Shown in pieces: positions 32,888 to 40,775 of a stretch of 64,000 nucleotides of DNA. Source of the stretch: an uncultured Acetatifactor sp. Its GTDB lineage: Bacteria > Bacillota > Clostridia > Lachnospirales > Lachnospiraceae. The position numbers and the translations under genes were made by a program. The stretch's first letter is position 1. Each line of letters opens with the position of its first letter. The stretch spans positions 62,001-126,000 of the forward strand of contig CALWSL010000009.1 of the NCBI GenBank assembly GCA_944384205.1, read 5' to 3'. The notes under the pieces are model-generated. The model was given only the letters and a program-made list of their open reading frames with translations. It was not told the origin of the DNA and did no database searches.

Positions 32888-33011
32888 TTTCACGCCAATT
32901 TTGTGGTATTTGGCGCCATAACATCAGAAGGGCTTCGATGTCGGACGATAAATAAATATATGGTGATGCAATCAATGGTTATAAGTACATAAAAGAGAGG
33001 TTCTAATAAAA

Positions 33012-33737
33012 GTGAAAATTGCGGTTTGTGATGACAATAAAACGGCAAGAGACAATATTGTTTCTCTGATAAAAAAACAGGTATCCGATGCCGATATTAC
33101 GACTTTTCCATCGGGAAAAGAAATGATTTGTTTCGGAAAACATTTTGACATTTGTTTTCTTGATATCGCCATGGAAACGGTGTCCGGAATGGAGGTTGCA
33201 AAGCATATCAGGGAAGAGCAGGAAAAGGGAAGCAGTACAAAAAGCATTTTGATTTTTATAACAGGTTATCGGGAATATATGGAGGAAGCCTTTGACGTAA
33301 ATGCGTTTCATTATCTTGTAAAGCCCATTGATGAGAAGAAGTTTGCAGAGGTTTTCAGGCGTGCACGAAGGGAAGTGTCTGCTGCAGAAGCACAGAACAA
33401 AAAATATGTCATCGTAAAAAGCTCCGGCATACAGCAGAAAATATTTCTGAAGGATATTTACTACATTGAGAGCAGCAATAAAAAAGTTATTTTTCGTACA
33501 AAAGGCGGGAAGCTGGATACCTATGGAAAAATAGAAGAGTGGGAACAGGAGCTGGGCGATACCTTTTATCGGTGCCACCGGTGCTATCTTGTGAATATGG
33601 AAAAAATTTCTGCGTACAGCGCAGACACGATTTGGGTAATAAGCGGGGACAAGCTGATTCTTGCGAAAAAGAGATATTCCGGTTTTATAAGACAGTATAT
33701 GCGATATGCAAAGGACGGAGGAATTGTGAATGTTTGA
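33012..33737 (+). CDS. LytTR-family response regulator (AgrA/VirR-like)
   Basis: A 241-residue response regulator. The receiver domain (about 1-120) has the acidic pair in AVCDDNKTA (D7, D8), the phospho-acceptor D51 in CFLDIAME, T84 and K104 (YLVKPID). The C-terminal half (about 132-236) is a LytTR DNA-binding domain: YVIVKSSGIQQKIFLKDIYYIES, VIFRTKGGKLDTYGKIEEWE, FYRCHRCYLVNMEKISAYS, a normal full-length pattern. Translation starts with GTG at 33012. It overlaps the kinase gene by 8 bases. Unlike true agr loci there is no agrB or agrD beside it. Confidence 0.92.
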   Translation: MKIAVCDDNKTARDNIVSLIKKQVSDADITTFPSGKEMICFGKHFDICFLDIAMETVSGMEVAKHIREEQEKGSSTKSILIFITGYREYMEEAFDVNAFHYLVKPIDEKKFAEVFRRARREVSAAEAQNKKYVIVKSSGIQQKIFLKDIYYIESSNKKVIFRTKGGKLDTYGKIEEWEQELGDTFYRCHRCYLVNMEKISAYSADTIWVISGDKLILAKKRYSGFIRQYMRYAKDGGIVNV

Positions 33738-35175
33738 GATGACGTTGCTTTCCGTTTTGATTCATCTGATAAACAGTATATCCGGCGGCATTTATACAGA
33801 AAGCTTTTTGAAGGAAAAGTACCGGAAAAATATAACTTTGGCAATATGGATAAGCATACACTCCTTAAGTCAGATTGTAATATTTGAAATACTAAGCAGC
33901 AAGTACCCGGTAAATGACATTGCCGGAGTAGTTGTGAATATCGTAGTTCTGTATTTTCTGCAATTCCTGTTGTTTGAGAAAGATTTGTCAAAACAGTTTT
34001 TTGTTATTTGCAGCTTCATGGCAGGAAAGGAAGTTGTGAAATATATCGCCAGTGTATTCAGCATTGTGCTAAGTGGATTATGGGGCAGGATTTTTAATTT
34101 CCTGATTTTAAAAGAAAAAATAAATACGTTGGAAGAGGTTACAATATGGGGAAATATTGCTGCTGTGGTAATTTGCATGATATGTGCCCTGTTTTATGCC
34201 CTGCTGTTTGCTGTCTATTTGCGGCTGATTAGCAGAAAATTTATTAAAAAAGAGTACCCTTTGCAGATACGGGAAAGTATCTTTTTAGTTTTGCCAGGCA
34301 TCGCGGCGCTGTGTATTTCCATAGCGATTAAAATGATGATAGTGTCCGTTGAAAATGGAATGACTATCATCATTTATGATACCGTTCCGGCAACAAAATT
34401 CTGGATACCCGTAATCTGTATTCTGCTGCTTTCCACAATCGTTGCCAATGTAATGCTGTTTCAGAAATTGGTGCAATATCATGAAGAAACCGCAAAGCGC
34501 GTTATGCTGGAAAATCAGGTACGGCAAATGCAGAAACAGGTTACGGAAATACAGGATATTTACGCGGATATGCGAGGACTTCGGCATGACATGAGAAGCC
34601 ATTTGTCCAATATTTCACTGTATGTACAAAACAGAATCGGTGCAGACAGTGAAGAATTAAAAAGCTATATCGGGAAAATGGAAGAAACAGTGGGCAGGCT
34701 GGATTTTACTTATCAGACGGGCAATCCGATTACGGATATCATAATTTATCAAAAAAGTAAGGAAGCGGGGAAAAAGCAGATAAAATTGGATGTTGAGTTC
34801 CGATATCCTTCGGAGCTGAAAATAGATGTTTATGATATTGGGATTATTTTAAATAACGCATTGGAAAACGCCGTAGAAGCGTGCAGCAAAGTGGAGGGCG
34901 AAAAGCGGATTTCTTTACATTCTTATGTGAAAGGAAACTTGTTTTTTATAGAAATTGAGAACAACTTTTCAGGGCAAATCACGATTGATAAAGAAACGGG
35001 ACTGCCGGCGAGCCGTAAGAAGGATAGAAAAATGCACGGACTTGGAATGTCCAATATCCGGAGATGTGCGAAGAAGTATATGGGCGATATTGACTTTGTT
35101 ATCAGTGATGCGGACAATCAAAAGATATTTAATCTTACAGTTATGATGTATGGGAATATTTCGCGTCCGGATTAA
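33730..35175 (+). CDS. GHKL-domain sensor histidine kinase (AgrC-like)
   Basis: A 481-residue membrane sensor. The first 240 residues hold about six or seven hydrophobic segments, as in AgrC-type receptors for peptide signals. A coiled linker (VMLENQVRQMQKQVTEIQDIYADM) leads to the phospho-acceptor box GLRHDMRSHLSN with H286, and the C-terminal GHKL ATPase has NNALENAVEAC (N box) and HGLGMSNIR (G box). It overlaps the LytTR regulator by 8 bases and so forms a two-component pair. The signal is unknown. The cluster of unrecognised proteins starts 111 bases downstream. Confidence 0.92.
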   Translation: MFEMTLLSVLIHLINSISGGIYTESFLKEKYRKNITLAIWISIHSLSQIVIFEILSSKYPVNDIAGVVVNIVVLYFLQFLLFEKDLSKQFFVICSFMAGKEVVKYIASVFSIVLSGLWGRIFNFLILKEKINTLEEVTIWGNIAAVVICMICALFYALLFAVYLRLISRKFIKKEYPLQIRESIFLVLPGIAALCISIAIKMMIVSVENGMTIIIYDTVPATKFWIPVICILLLSTIVANVMLFQKLVQYHEETAKRVMLENQVRQMQKQVTEIQDIYADMRGLRHDMRSHLSNISLYVQNRIGADSEELKSYIGKMEETVGRLDFTYQTGNPITDIIIYQKSKEAGKKQIKLDVEFRYPSELKIDVYDIGIILNNALENAVEACSKVEGEKRISLHSYVKGNLFFIEIENNFSGQITIDKETGLPASRKKDRKMHGLGMSNIRRCAKKYMGDIDFVISDADNQKIFNLTVMMYGNISRPD

Positions 35176-35286
35176 AGTAGTTCGCGCCTTTTGTGTGAAG
35201 TCATAGTTTTACAGTTCCGATAAACAAAATAGGAACCTGATTGATACGAAACACTTAAATTACACAAAAAAGGAAGGGTGATTATA

Positions 35287-35997
35287 ATGTCAATGGAAAT
35301 TAACAATACTTATAGCGGTTATGCAGTAGCGAATGATACCGGTGCAACGCAGACGAAAGCGTGCAGTAAGGTGGAAGCAGATAACAGGAGCTATTCAAAT
35401 GTGGCGGAGTACACACAGTATTTGCAGCAGAAATATAGCTATATGAACACAGGAACGACTTCTATGCAGGGGGTTCCGACAACAGTGTCAGTATCAGGTG
35501 CATTTTTGAAGAAATGTATGAATGACCCGGAAAAAGCAAAATATCTGGAAGAAAATTTAAAAGCAATTCCCGATTGTATGAAAAGTCTGGTCAATTACAC
35601 AAGAACCATGCCGGGAAGTCCTGTTATGACTTATTCCAGTTATACAATTGATGAAAATGGAAATATTACCTGGATGGGTGGCTGCACGAATGACCCGGAC
35701 GGTAAAATCGCCAGAGAAAATGCGAAAAGAAAAGCAGAGGAGAAAAAGGCGGCAGAGGAAAAGACAGCTAAAAAGCGGGCAGAGAAGAAAGCAGAGGAAG
35801 AAATAGCTGCTGAGAGAAGGATAGAAAAACAGGCAGCAAAACGAGAAGCTGCCGGAAGAATAACCGAAGGCAGAAATGCAGGAGAGTATATTGTAACGAT
35901 TACAGGTACTAATATGAAAAATATTATGCGGAGTGTGACTGCCAGAGTATCCGGTATCCCTACATCTTCAACATCAGGCTTTGATATAAAGGCATAG
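35287..35997 (+). CDS. Unrecognised protein with Lys/Glu/Ala-rich helical region (possible DUF6033 relative)
   Basis: A 236-residue protein with no signal peptide or membrane segment. N-terminus MSMEINNTYSGYAV, then a domain with VAEYTQYLQQKYSYMNTG and YTIDENGNITWMGGC. Residues about 145-200 are an uninterrupted stretch of Ala, Lys, Glu and Arg, predicted to be one long helix, followed by a short compact end (GEYIVTITGTNMKNIMRSV). It vaguely recalls Lachnospiraceae DUF6033 proteins, from memory only. ATG 35287 has AAGGAAGGG about 9 bases upstream. It lies directly after the LytTR/GHKL pair and has its own terminator at 36018. Confidence 0.7.
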   Translation: MSMEINNTYSGYAVANDTGATQTKACSKVEADNRSYSNVAEYTQYLQQKYSYMNTGTTSMQGVPTTVSVSGAFLKKCMNDPEKAKYLEENLKAIPDCMKSLVNYTRTMPGSPVMTYSSYTIDENGNITWMGGCTNDPDGKIARENAKRKAEEKKAAEEKTAKKRAEKKAEEEIAAERRIEKQAAKREAAGRITEGRNAGEYIVTITGTNMKNIMRSVTARVSGIPTSSTSGFDIKA

Positions 35998-36017
35998 GAA
36001 AAAAGTGTAAGTAAATT

Positions 36018-36055
36018 ACTCACTATTTGCAGAAATGTAGATAGTGGGTTTTGTT
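36018..36055 (+). terminator. Terminator after the Lys/Glu-rich protein gene
   Basis: ACTCACTAT (36018-36026) pairs with ATAGTGGGT (36041-36049) with one G-U pair, followed by TTTTGTTTG. The gap from here to 36279 shows no recognisable gene. Confidence 0.65.
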
Positions 36056-36278
36056 TGTTCAAAGAAGTTGTACTTACTTCATAGTATGGAAGGCTGCTTA
36101 TAACTAATGGTTATTTGGTGCAAAGCAATAGTCGATGGGTGAAAGGTTTCTATAAAGAAAAAAGGTATCAACCGATATATTCCATGTAGTGAATGGTTAG
36201 AAAAATATAATATGCAAGTAGAGCTGAATAGTTGCCAGTTTGAAACAGCTATTCGGTAAGGAGAGTAGGAGAAAATAT

Positions 36279-37229
36279 ATGGCAATCAATATTTCAGATA
36301 AGACTTCCGCATATCAGATACAATATTTACAAAGCACGCATAGAACAATGTCAGCGCAGGGTGCTTTGAAAATATTATCGGAAAGTGGAAAAAAGCAGGA
36401 TAGACTGAGTATTTCAAGAACTGCGCAGAGTTTTTCAAAAGAGTCCATAGCTGCACTGATAGACAAAAGTGCAAATGTATCTACGAGTGAATTATCCTAT
36501 TATTTTGCAAATTATAATAATCCGGGCGCGATTCTGAATGCAATCAATTTTGGGGAGAATGTTTCCTGCGGATACAATCCTGATTTTAAAGAGTATGGCG
36601 TAATTTCCTTTGATTATAACGGAAGCAGGCAGGTAGTGCCAAATTATGCGGTGCCCAAGATTAACACAAGCACACTGCCATATGTCCGTGCTGTAAACAA
36701 CTCTTTGGTTCTGAATAATAGAAGCTATTATTCATGGACAACATGTAGTGGCAGCAAATACACATGGACTGTCAATAACGGAAAGATAGGATGGGCAGCT
36801 TCAGAGTCTCTGCTTGCAGAGCATACAAACCGGAAAGGGACTAATGATAAGTGGGAGATGCGAAAAGCCAGCAATATATTGTCTGAGCTGGCACAGGGAA
36901 AAAGTCTGTGGGGATATATATACAGGAATGAGGAGGTATTATCCGTCTGTGAGAAAGTCGGAATTTCTCCGGGCTTCTTTTCCATAGATGCAGGAGCCGG
37001 AAAACATACTTATATACTGCAGGAGTCTGGTAAGACCATAAATTTTGACGCAAATATAAAACGGTTGAACGATATAAACTGGATAGAAATCGGCTATAGG
37101 GAAGGTGATACCTTTTCTGTTTATGGCAATGAGTATGTCATAGACCACACCGGACATATCAAGGTTTCACCTGACGATACCTTTACATCAACAGAAATTG
37201 TCTATCCAAGCCGTTCACAAAAGATATGA
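36279..37229 (+). CDS. Unrecognised protein with FlgM-like N-terminal motif
   Basis: A 316-residue protein without signal peptide or transmembrane helix. It starts MAINISDKTSAYQIQY and has QDRLSISRTAQSF at residues 40-52. This D-x-[LV]-x-[IL]-S unit about 40 residues in also occurs in two neighbours and is the pattern at the N-terminus of the exported anti-sigma factor FlgM. The body is rich in Ser, Asn, Tyr and Trp (SYYSWTTCSGSKYTWTVNNG, YFANYNNPGAILNAINFG), like secreted proteins. ATG 36279 is preceded by GGAG 7 bases upstream. I do not recognise a catalytic motif. It sits in a run of similar unknown genes downstream of a LytTR/GHKL pair. Confidence 0.65.
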   Translation: MAINISDKTSAYQIQYLQSTHRTMSAQGALKILSESGKKQDRLSISRTAQSFSKESIAALIDKSANVSTSELSYYFANYNNPGAILNAINFGENVSCGYNPDFKEYGVISFDYNGSRQVVPNYAVPKINTSTLPYVRAVNNSLVLNNRSYYSWTTCSGSKYTWTVNNGKIGWAASESLLAEHTNRKGTNDKWEMRKASNILSELAQGKSLWGYIYRNEEVLSVCEKVGISPGFFSIDAGAGKHTYILQESGKTINFDANIKRLNDINWIEIGYREGDTFSVYGNEYVIDHTGHIKVSPDDTFTSTEIVYPSRSQKI

Positions 37230-37312
37230 AGCCATTATTTTTTTCTCATGAAAGCGTGTCTGTCATGAGGAAGGTATCAATGAAAAAACGAGTTATTTAA
37301 GGAGAAATTTTT

Positions 37313-38407
37313 ATGTCAGTATCAGGAATCAGAACAGGCTATCAGCAGTATAAGCAGTCAGAGAATGGTGTCCTTTTCAGGACATATTCCTATCAAAATG
37401 GCAAGGGGCAGGAAAACGTATATTATAGGAAGGATTGTGTGGAGCTTTCCAAAGATTCCTACACCACCTGCGCAATACCGACTGGTTCAGATAATTATGA
37501 AGAAATAAAAAATATGCTGAAAACGCAAAGCAGCGGGAAAATCGCGTTTCCCGGCAATCAGATGTTTTATGAAACTTACGAAGTAATGAAGGATTATTAC
37601 AGTGGAAAGCTGAATTGTGATGAAGTGAAAAATATCTTTAAGGAATACTTTTATCATTCCATGGGAACGACCCTGGAGCTTCGGGAAGAGGGCGGCATGG
37701 AAGAAGCAAGGCAAAATAACAACTATGTAAAACAATTTGCCACAAGTTATCTGGCAGGGCTTTATGAATATTTCAGCAGAGCGAATACCAGAAATGCCTG
37801 TACACAGAATATGCAGGAAGGAAAAGAGCTGATGGAAAGTAATGAGATGAACTGGAATGGAACCTATTACTATAATTCAGACTGGTACTACGCCTGTGAA
37901 GAGATGCAGGAGCTGTTCCGGGAAACAGCAAATGAACTGGCGGATGAATATGGTGCAGAGCATGTGGATTTCAAGTATGTGGAGCAGAATACAAAATTTA
38001 CACTGGATGGCGGGATTACCTATAATGGTGTATGGGATTCTATGGAGTGGCAGATTAACCACGACAGGGCAATCGGCGGCAGTTTCCTTGATAAAAATAT
38101 GGCTCCGCCAAAGGGTTTTGTGTATTGCAGCACCGCGTATTGGGATGGGAGAGACAATTTGGAAGGAATTAGGGATAACATAAAGAATAGAAAAACAATA
38201 TATTCCTCCATGATGCTTCTTTTATCCGCTGCCCAAAATACGGATGTAAAGACAAGTCTGCTGCTTAACCAGAATAATTACAGCAGATTTAGCGACTGGG
38301 AGGAAAACGATACCTATAAGAGCGCAATGTCTTTTCTGAAAAATTTTAATATTAATTGGAGCTTTAGGGGAAATCGTCTGGAGTTTTTGTTTATGGGAAA
38401 GAATTAG
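37313..38407 (+). CDS. Unrecognised protein with FlgM-like N-terminal motif
   Basis: A 364-residue protein, no signal peptide or membrane helix. N-terminus MSVSGIRTGYQQYKQSE with KDCVELSKDSY at residues 40-50, the same D-x-[LV]-x-[IL]-S position (D41-S46) as the preceding protein. The body is rich in Tyr, Asn and Glu, with NWNGTYYYNSDWYYACEEMQ and DGGITYNGVWDSMEWQINHD in the second half. AAGGAG lies about 8 bases before ATG 37313. No domain of known function is recognised. Context suggests it is one member of a set of related accessory proteins. Confidence 0.65.
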   Translation: MSVSGIRTGYQQYKQSENGVLFRTYSYQNGKGQENVYYRKDCVELSKDSYTTCAIPTGSDNYEEIKNMLKTQSSGKIAFPGNQMFYETYEVMKDYYSGKLNCDEVKNIFKEYFYHSMGTTLELREEGGMEEARQNNNYVKQFATSYLAGLYEYFSRANTRNACTQNMQEGKELMESNEMNWNGTYYYNSDWYYACEEMQELFRETANELADEYGAEHVDFKYVEQNTKFTLDGGITYNGVWDSMEWQINHDRAIGGSFLDKNMAPPKGFVYCSTAYWDGRDNLEGIRDNIKNRKTIYSSMMLLLSAAQNTDVKTSLLLNQNNYSRFSDWEENDTYKSAMSFLKNFNINWSFRGNRLEFLFMGKN

Positions 38408-38429
38408 CAAGTGAAGGAGGCAACACAAC

Positions 38430-38753
38430 GTGATAAGCACAGGATATCATACATACACTTGCACCATTCCATATCAAAAGCCGCAATCCCAAATGAAGGA
38501 TTTCGGCAGCACTGTGGTTCTGACAGAAAAGAACGATGCAGACAACAATGTTTATCGCAATGCGGTCACAAAATAATGCAGAGAGCACGAATCAGTTTTA
38601 TGATTATAAACAAATGCTGTATAGTATCTTGGAATAGGAGAAGGTGCATGTCGAGATACCGCAATACCATCTGGATTTTGGCTGGAATGGACATACGCTG
38701 CAATGTGAATGAGACAAGTTGTGGCACACATGGTATGAAAATAAATTTTTAAA
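38430..38753 (+). pseudogene. Decayed member of the unknown-protein cluster
   Basis: A strong AAGGAGG (38414-38420) and GTG at 38430 start MISTGYHTYTCTIPYQKPQS, whose opening resembles its neighbour's (SGIRTGYQQY). The frame stops at 38574-38576. Dropping one A from the A-run at 38570-38573 opens the continuation NNAESTNQFYDYKQMLYSIL. That continuation meets an in-frame TAG, then EKVHVEIPQYHLDFGWNGHT, an in-frame TGA (probably a former Trp codon), and DKLWHTWYENKFLKR. One frameshift and two stops indicate a decaying gene. Alternatively only the 48-residue opening peptide is made. Confidence 0.55.
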
Positions 38754-38765
38754 GAGGGTAAAGTT

Positions 38766-39455
38766 ATGGTAATAGCAGAAGTAAAAATTCAGGCAATGGT
38801 AAAGGCTGCAAAACCGGAAAAAGACACAGTAAGTGTGCACAAGCTTGATAGAGAATATCTGAGGTCGCAGGAAAGTCAGAATGCAGACCGGAAAGTGTTT
38901 CACAGGGACACATTGGAAATATCCCAATTATCGGAAAATGTGGAAGACATAAGAGAACGGATGAAGCATACAGTTTTACAATCGGCTGCATTATTCAGCG
39001 ATACAAGGGCTGGAATCTTAGAAAAAGTCAGAGAGGAAAAAGGGCAATATAGTTATTCTGATGTTGTGAATGTCGTTGGACTTAGTTATGCCAGGCTTTA
39101 TTCGGAAATGGAGGAACGCTATGAGAACCAGAATGAGCAATATTATAAGATAGATGGAACGCCGCTGACAAAGGAAGATGAGATAGAATGGCTGAATAAG
39201 GAATATGAAAATGAAGTAGAATGGCAGAAGGCTTGTGCCAAAGCAGCCGCTCAAAGAGAGGTTTTTCTGGGGCATATTTCATCGGTGCCAACGAAAGAAA
39301 TTGATGAATTGGAAGATAGCTTTTATCAGGCAAGGGATACCTATATGAAATTGCATCAGGAAAATAAGCAGGTGGGGAAGCCGCTGACTTTGCAGAATAA
39401 TGTGTTTGGTAATACGCAAATGTATGAAAAGCTGGATAAATTAAGAAATTTATAG
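38766..39455 (+). CDS. Unrecognised helical protein with FlgM-like N-terminal motif
   Basis: A 229-residue, mostly helical, charged protein with no signal peptide. The N-terminus is MVIAEVKIQAMVKAAKPEKD, and HRDTLEISQLSENVEDIRER at residues 46-65 again carries D-x-L-x-I-S, strikingly like the D-K-I-E-I-S of FlgM. The rest (SYSDVVNVVGLSYARLYSEM; EEDEIEWLNKEYENEVEWQK-like helix) suggests coiled or helical packing. GAGGG lies upstream of ATG 38766. No enzymatic motif is recognised. It ends the cluster before a 190-base gap and a toxin-antitoxin pair. Confidence 0.65.
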   Translation: MVIAEVKIQAMVKAAKPEKDTVSVHKLDREYLRSQESQNADRKVFHRDTLEISQLSENVEDIRERMKHTVLQSAALFSDTRAGILEKVREEKGQYSYSDVVNVVGLSYARLYSEMEERYENQNEQYYKIDGTPLTKEDEIEWLNKEYENEVEWQKACAKAAAQREVFLGHISSVPTKEIDELEDSFYQARDTYMKLHQENKQVGKPLTLQNNVFGNTQMYEKLDKLRNL

Positions 39456-39557
39456 GGGAGGCATTAGAATAATACCTGTGCTGAAGATGGTTATTTTATT
39501 AAGAGGAAATATTGGAATCAGGGTATCAACACAAAGGTATTAAGGGCAGTTTTCCTA

Positions 39558-39586
39558 TTGATAAAATATCCTTCTCGGCATATAAT
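39558..39586 (+). promoter_or_regulatory. Promoter of the RelB/PIN module
   Basis: TTGATA (39558-39563), exactly 17 bases, consensus TATAAT (39581-39586), 59 bases before the antitoxin start. Confidence 0.7.
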
Positions 39587-39644
39587 AACATTACAGACAC
39601 ATGCAAAACAAATATAATAGATTCATAGGAGAGGAGGAAGCATT

Positions 39645-39941
39645 ATGGCAGAACAGGTATTGATTCAATTTCGTGCAGATAAAGAATTGAAACAGGAAGT
39701 CGCAGAGATTTACGAGTCTCTGGGGATGGATTTACCAACAGCATTTCGTATGTTCATGACTAGAAGTAAGATGGTGAGAGGACTCCCTTTTGAAGCTACT
39801 TTACCGGAAACAACAGTTACAAGAGAAGAGGCTAAAAGAGCTTTTTATGCCTTAAGAGAACAAGCAGCCGATGTTCCTGCAATGACGCTTGATGAAATCA
39901 ATGAAGAAATTGCTGCTGCCAGGGCAGAAAGAAAAAGGTAA
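39645..39941 (+). CDS. RelB/DinJ-family antitoxin
   Basis: A 98-residue protein: VLIQFRADKELKQEVAEIYE then GMDLPTAFRMFMTRSKMVRG, LPFEATLP is the RelB/DinJ ribbon-helix-helix region with the conserved G-L-P-F-E; the C-terminus (MTLDEINEEIAAARAERKR) is the flexible tail. It is distantly similar to the antitoxin at 296. AGGAGGAAGC precedes the ATG. The partner is a PIN-domain protein starting 6 bases after the stop, an unusual combination compared with RelE/YafQ. Confidence 0.88.
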   Translation: MAEQVLIQFRADKELKQEVAEIYESLGMDLPTAFRMFMTRSKMVRGLPFEATLPETTVTREEAKRAFYALREQAADVPAMTLDEINEEIAAARAERKR

Positions 39942-39947
39942 GTGTTT

Positions 39948-40361
39948 ATGAAATATTATGCTGTTATAGATACAAATGTTTTCATTTCTGCGTTGCTTTC
40001 CAAAAGAGCAGATGCAGCTACCGTAAGAGTATTGAATGCTGTGTTAGATGGTATAATTATACCGTTGTATCATGAGGAAATTTTGACGGAATACGAGGAA
40101 GTACTTCACAGAAGCAAGTTTCATTTTAAAGATGAGACAATTCAACTGGTTATTAATGCTGTGAAACAATATGGTGTAGAAGTATTTCCACAACCTACGG
40201 GTGAAGTGTTGGTAGATATGGATGATTTGATATTTTATGAAGTCGCAATGGAGAAGCAGGATAATGATGCTTATCTGGTGACAGATAATCAGAAACATTA
40301 TCCGTCAAGACATTTTATTGTAACACCGACAGAGATGATGGAAATTATTGAGAAAAAATAA
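39948..40361 (+). CDS. PIN-domain toxin (putative toxin-antitoxin PIN family)
   Basis: A 137-residue PIN-domain ribonuclease-type toxin. The acidic metal site is visible: AVIDTNVFISALL (D8), HEEILTEYEEVLHRSKF in the middle, DMDDLIFYEVAMEKQDNDAYLVTDN near the C-terminus with the conserved D-A-Y-L-V-T-D-N, and HYP. ATG 39948 is preferred over GTG 39942 because AAAGG lies at the correct distance. PIN toxins of this group cleave RNA and normally pair with small DNA-binding antitoxins; the RelB-like gene immediately upstream serves that role here. Confidence 0.88.
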   Translation: MKYYAVIDTNVFISALLSKRADAATVRVLNAVLDGIIIPLYHEEILTEYEEVLHRSKFHFKDETIQLVINAVKQYGVEVFPQPTGEVLVDMDDLIFYEVAMEKQDNDAYLVTDNQKHYPSRHFIVTPTEMMEIIEKK

Positions 40362-40397
40362 AATAAATATTCGTGGAAAAACAAGGAGGAACAAAAC

Positions 40398-40739
40398 ATG
40401 CCGTTTATCGATTCAAAAATCACAGTACCGGTACCACAGGAGAAGAGAGAGCTTTTAAAAGCAGAGCTGGGAAAGGCTGTATCCATCTTAGGAAAGCCGG
40501 AAAGCTTCCTGATGGTAGGATTTGAGGATAACTATGACCTTTATATGGGCGGAAAGAAATTGGAAAAAGGAGCTTATGTTGCGGTAAGCTTATTCGGAAA
40601 TGCGTCAAAAACTGCCTATGAAAAAATGACTGCAAAGATTTGTGAGCTTTATGAGAAAGAGCTTGGCATTCCGGGCAATGCGGTCTATGTAACATATCAG
40701 GGCATCAGCGACTGGGGATGGAACGGCAGTAACTTTTAA
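40398..40739 (+). CDS. MIF/phenylpyruvate tautomerase-family protein
   Basis: A 113-residue member of the macrophage migration inhibitory factor / tautomerase superfamily. Pro2 directly after the initiator Met (MPFIDSKITVPVP) is the catalytic base of the family. AELGKAVSILGKPESFLMVGFEDNYDLYMGG and GIPGNAVYVTYQGISDWGWNGSNF match the MIF pattern, including the C-terminal W-G-W-N-G-x-x-F. It probably forms a cytoplasmic trimer. Bacterial substrates are uncertain. AAGGAGG lies upstream; the S1-domain gene begins 36 bases downstream. Confidence 0.9.
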   Translation: MPFIDSKITVPVPQEKRELLKAELGKAVSILGKPESFLMVGFEDNYDLYMGGKKLEKGAYVAVSLFGNASKTAYEKMTAKICELYEKELGIPGNAVYVTYQGISDWGWNGSNF

Positions 40740-40775
40740 ACAGACTATTTAAGTATTTATGGAGGAAGCAAATTT

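Larger units (their letters stand above)
32661..33011. other. 351-base gap with several inverted repeats
   Basis: Between the transporter and the LytTR regulator lie four stem-forming elements: AGCGACT/AGTCGCT (32717-32754, with T5), CTTACC/GGTAAG (32783-32802), GTATAAC-N6-GTTATAC (32817-32836) and GGCGTGA-TT-TCACGCC (32881-32896). A 47-codon open frame spans 32744-32887. I recognise no known RNA family. The repeats could be operators for the downstream regulator or remnants of a small mobile sequence. Confidence 0.4.

Noticed and set aside
35200-35230. Sigma-D (motility) like CCGATAA and an ACAGTT LytTR half-site upstream of the 35287 gene
   Set aside because: The -10-like CCGATAA lacks a TAAA-type -35 at the right distance, and a single ACAGTT without its direct repeat is expected by chance.
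36056-36278. Possible gene remnant before 36279
   Set aside because: Only a short stretch of about 30 codons without a start or recognisable sequence; nothing to support a gene.
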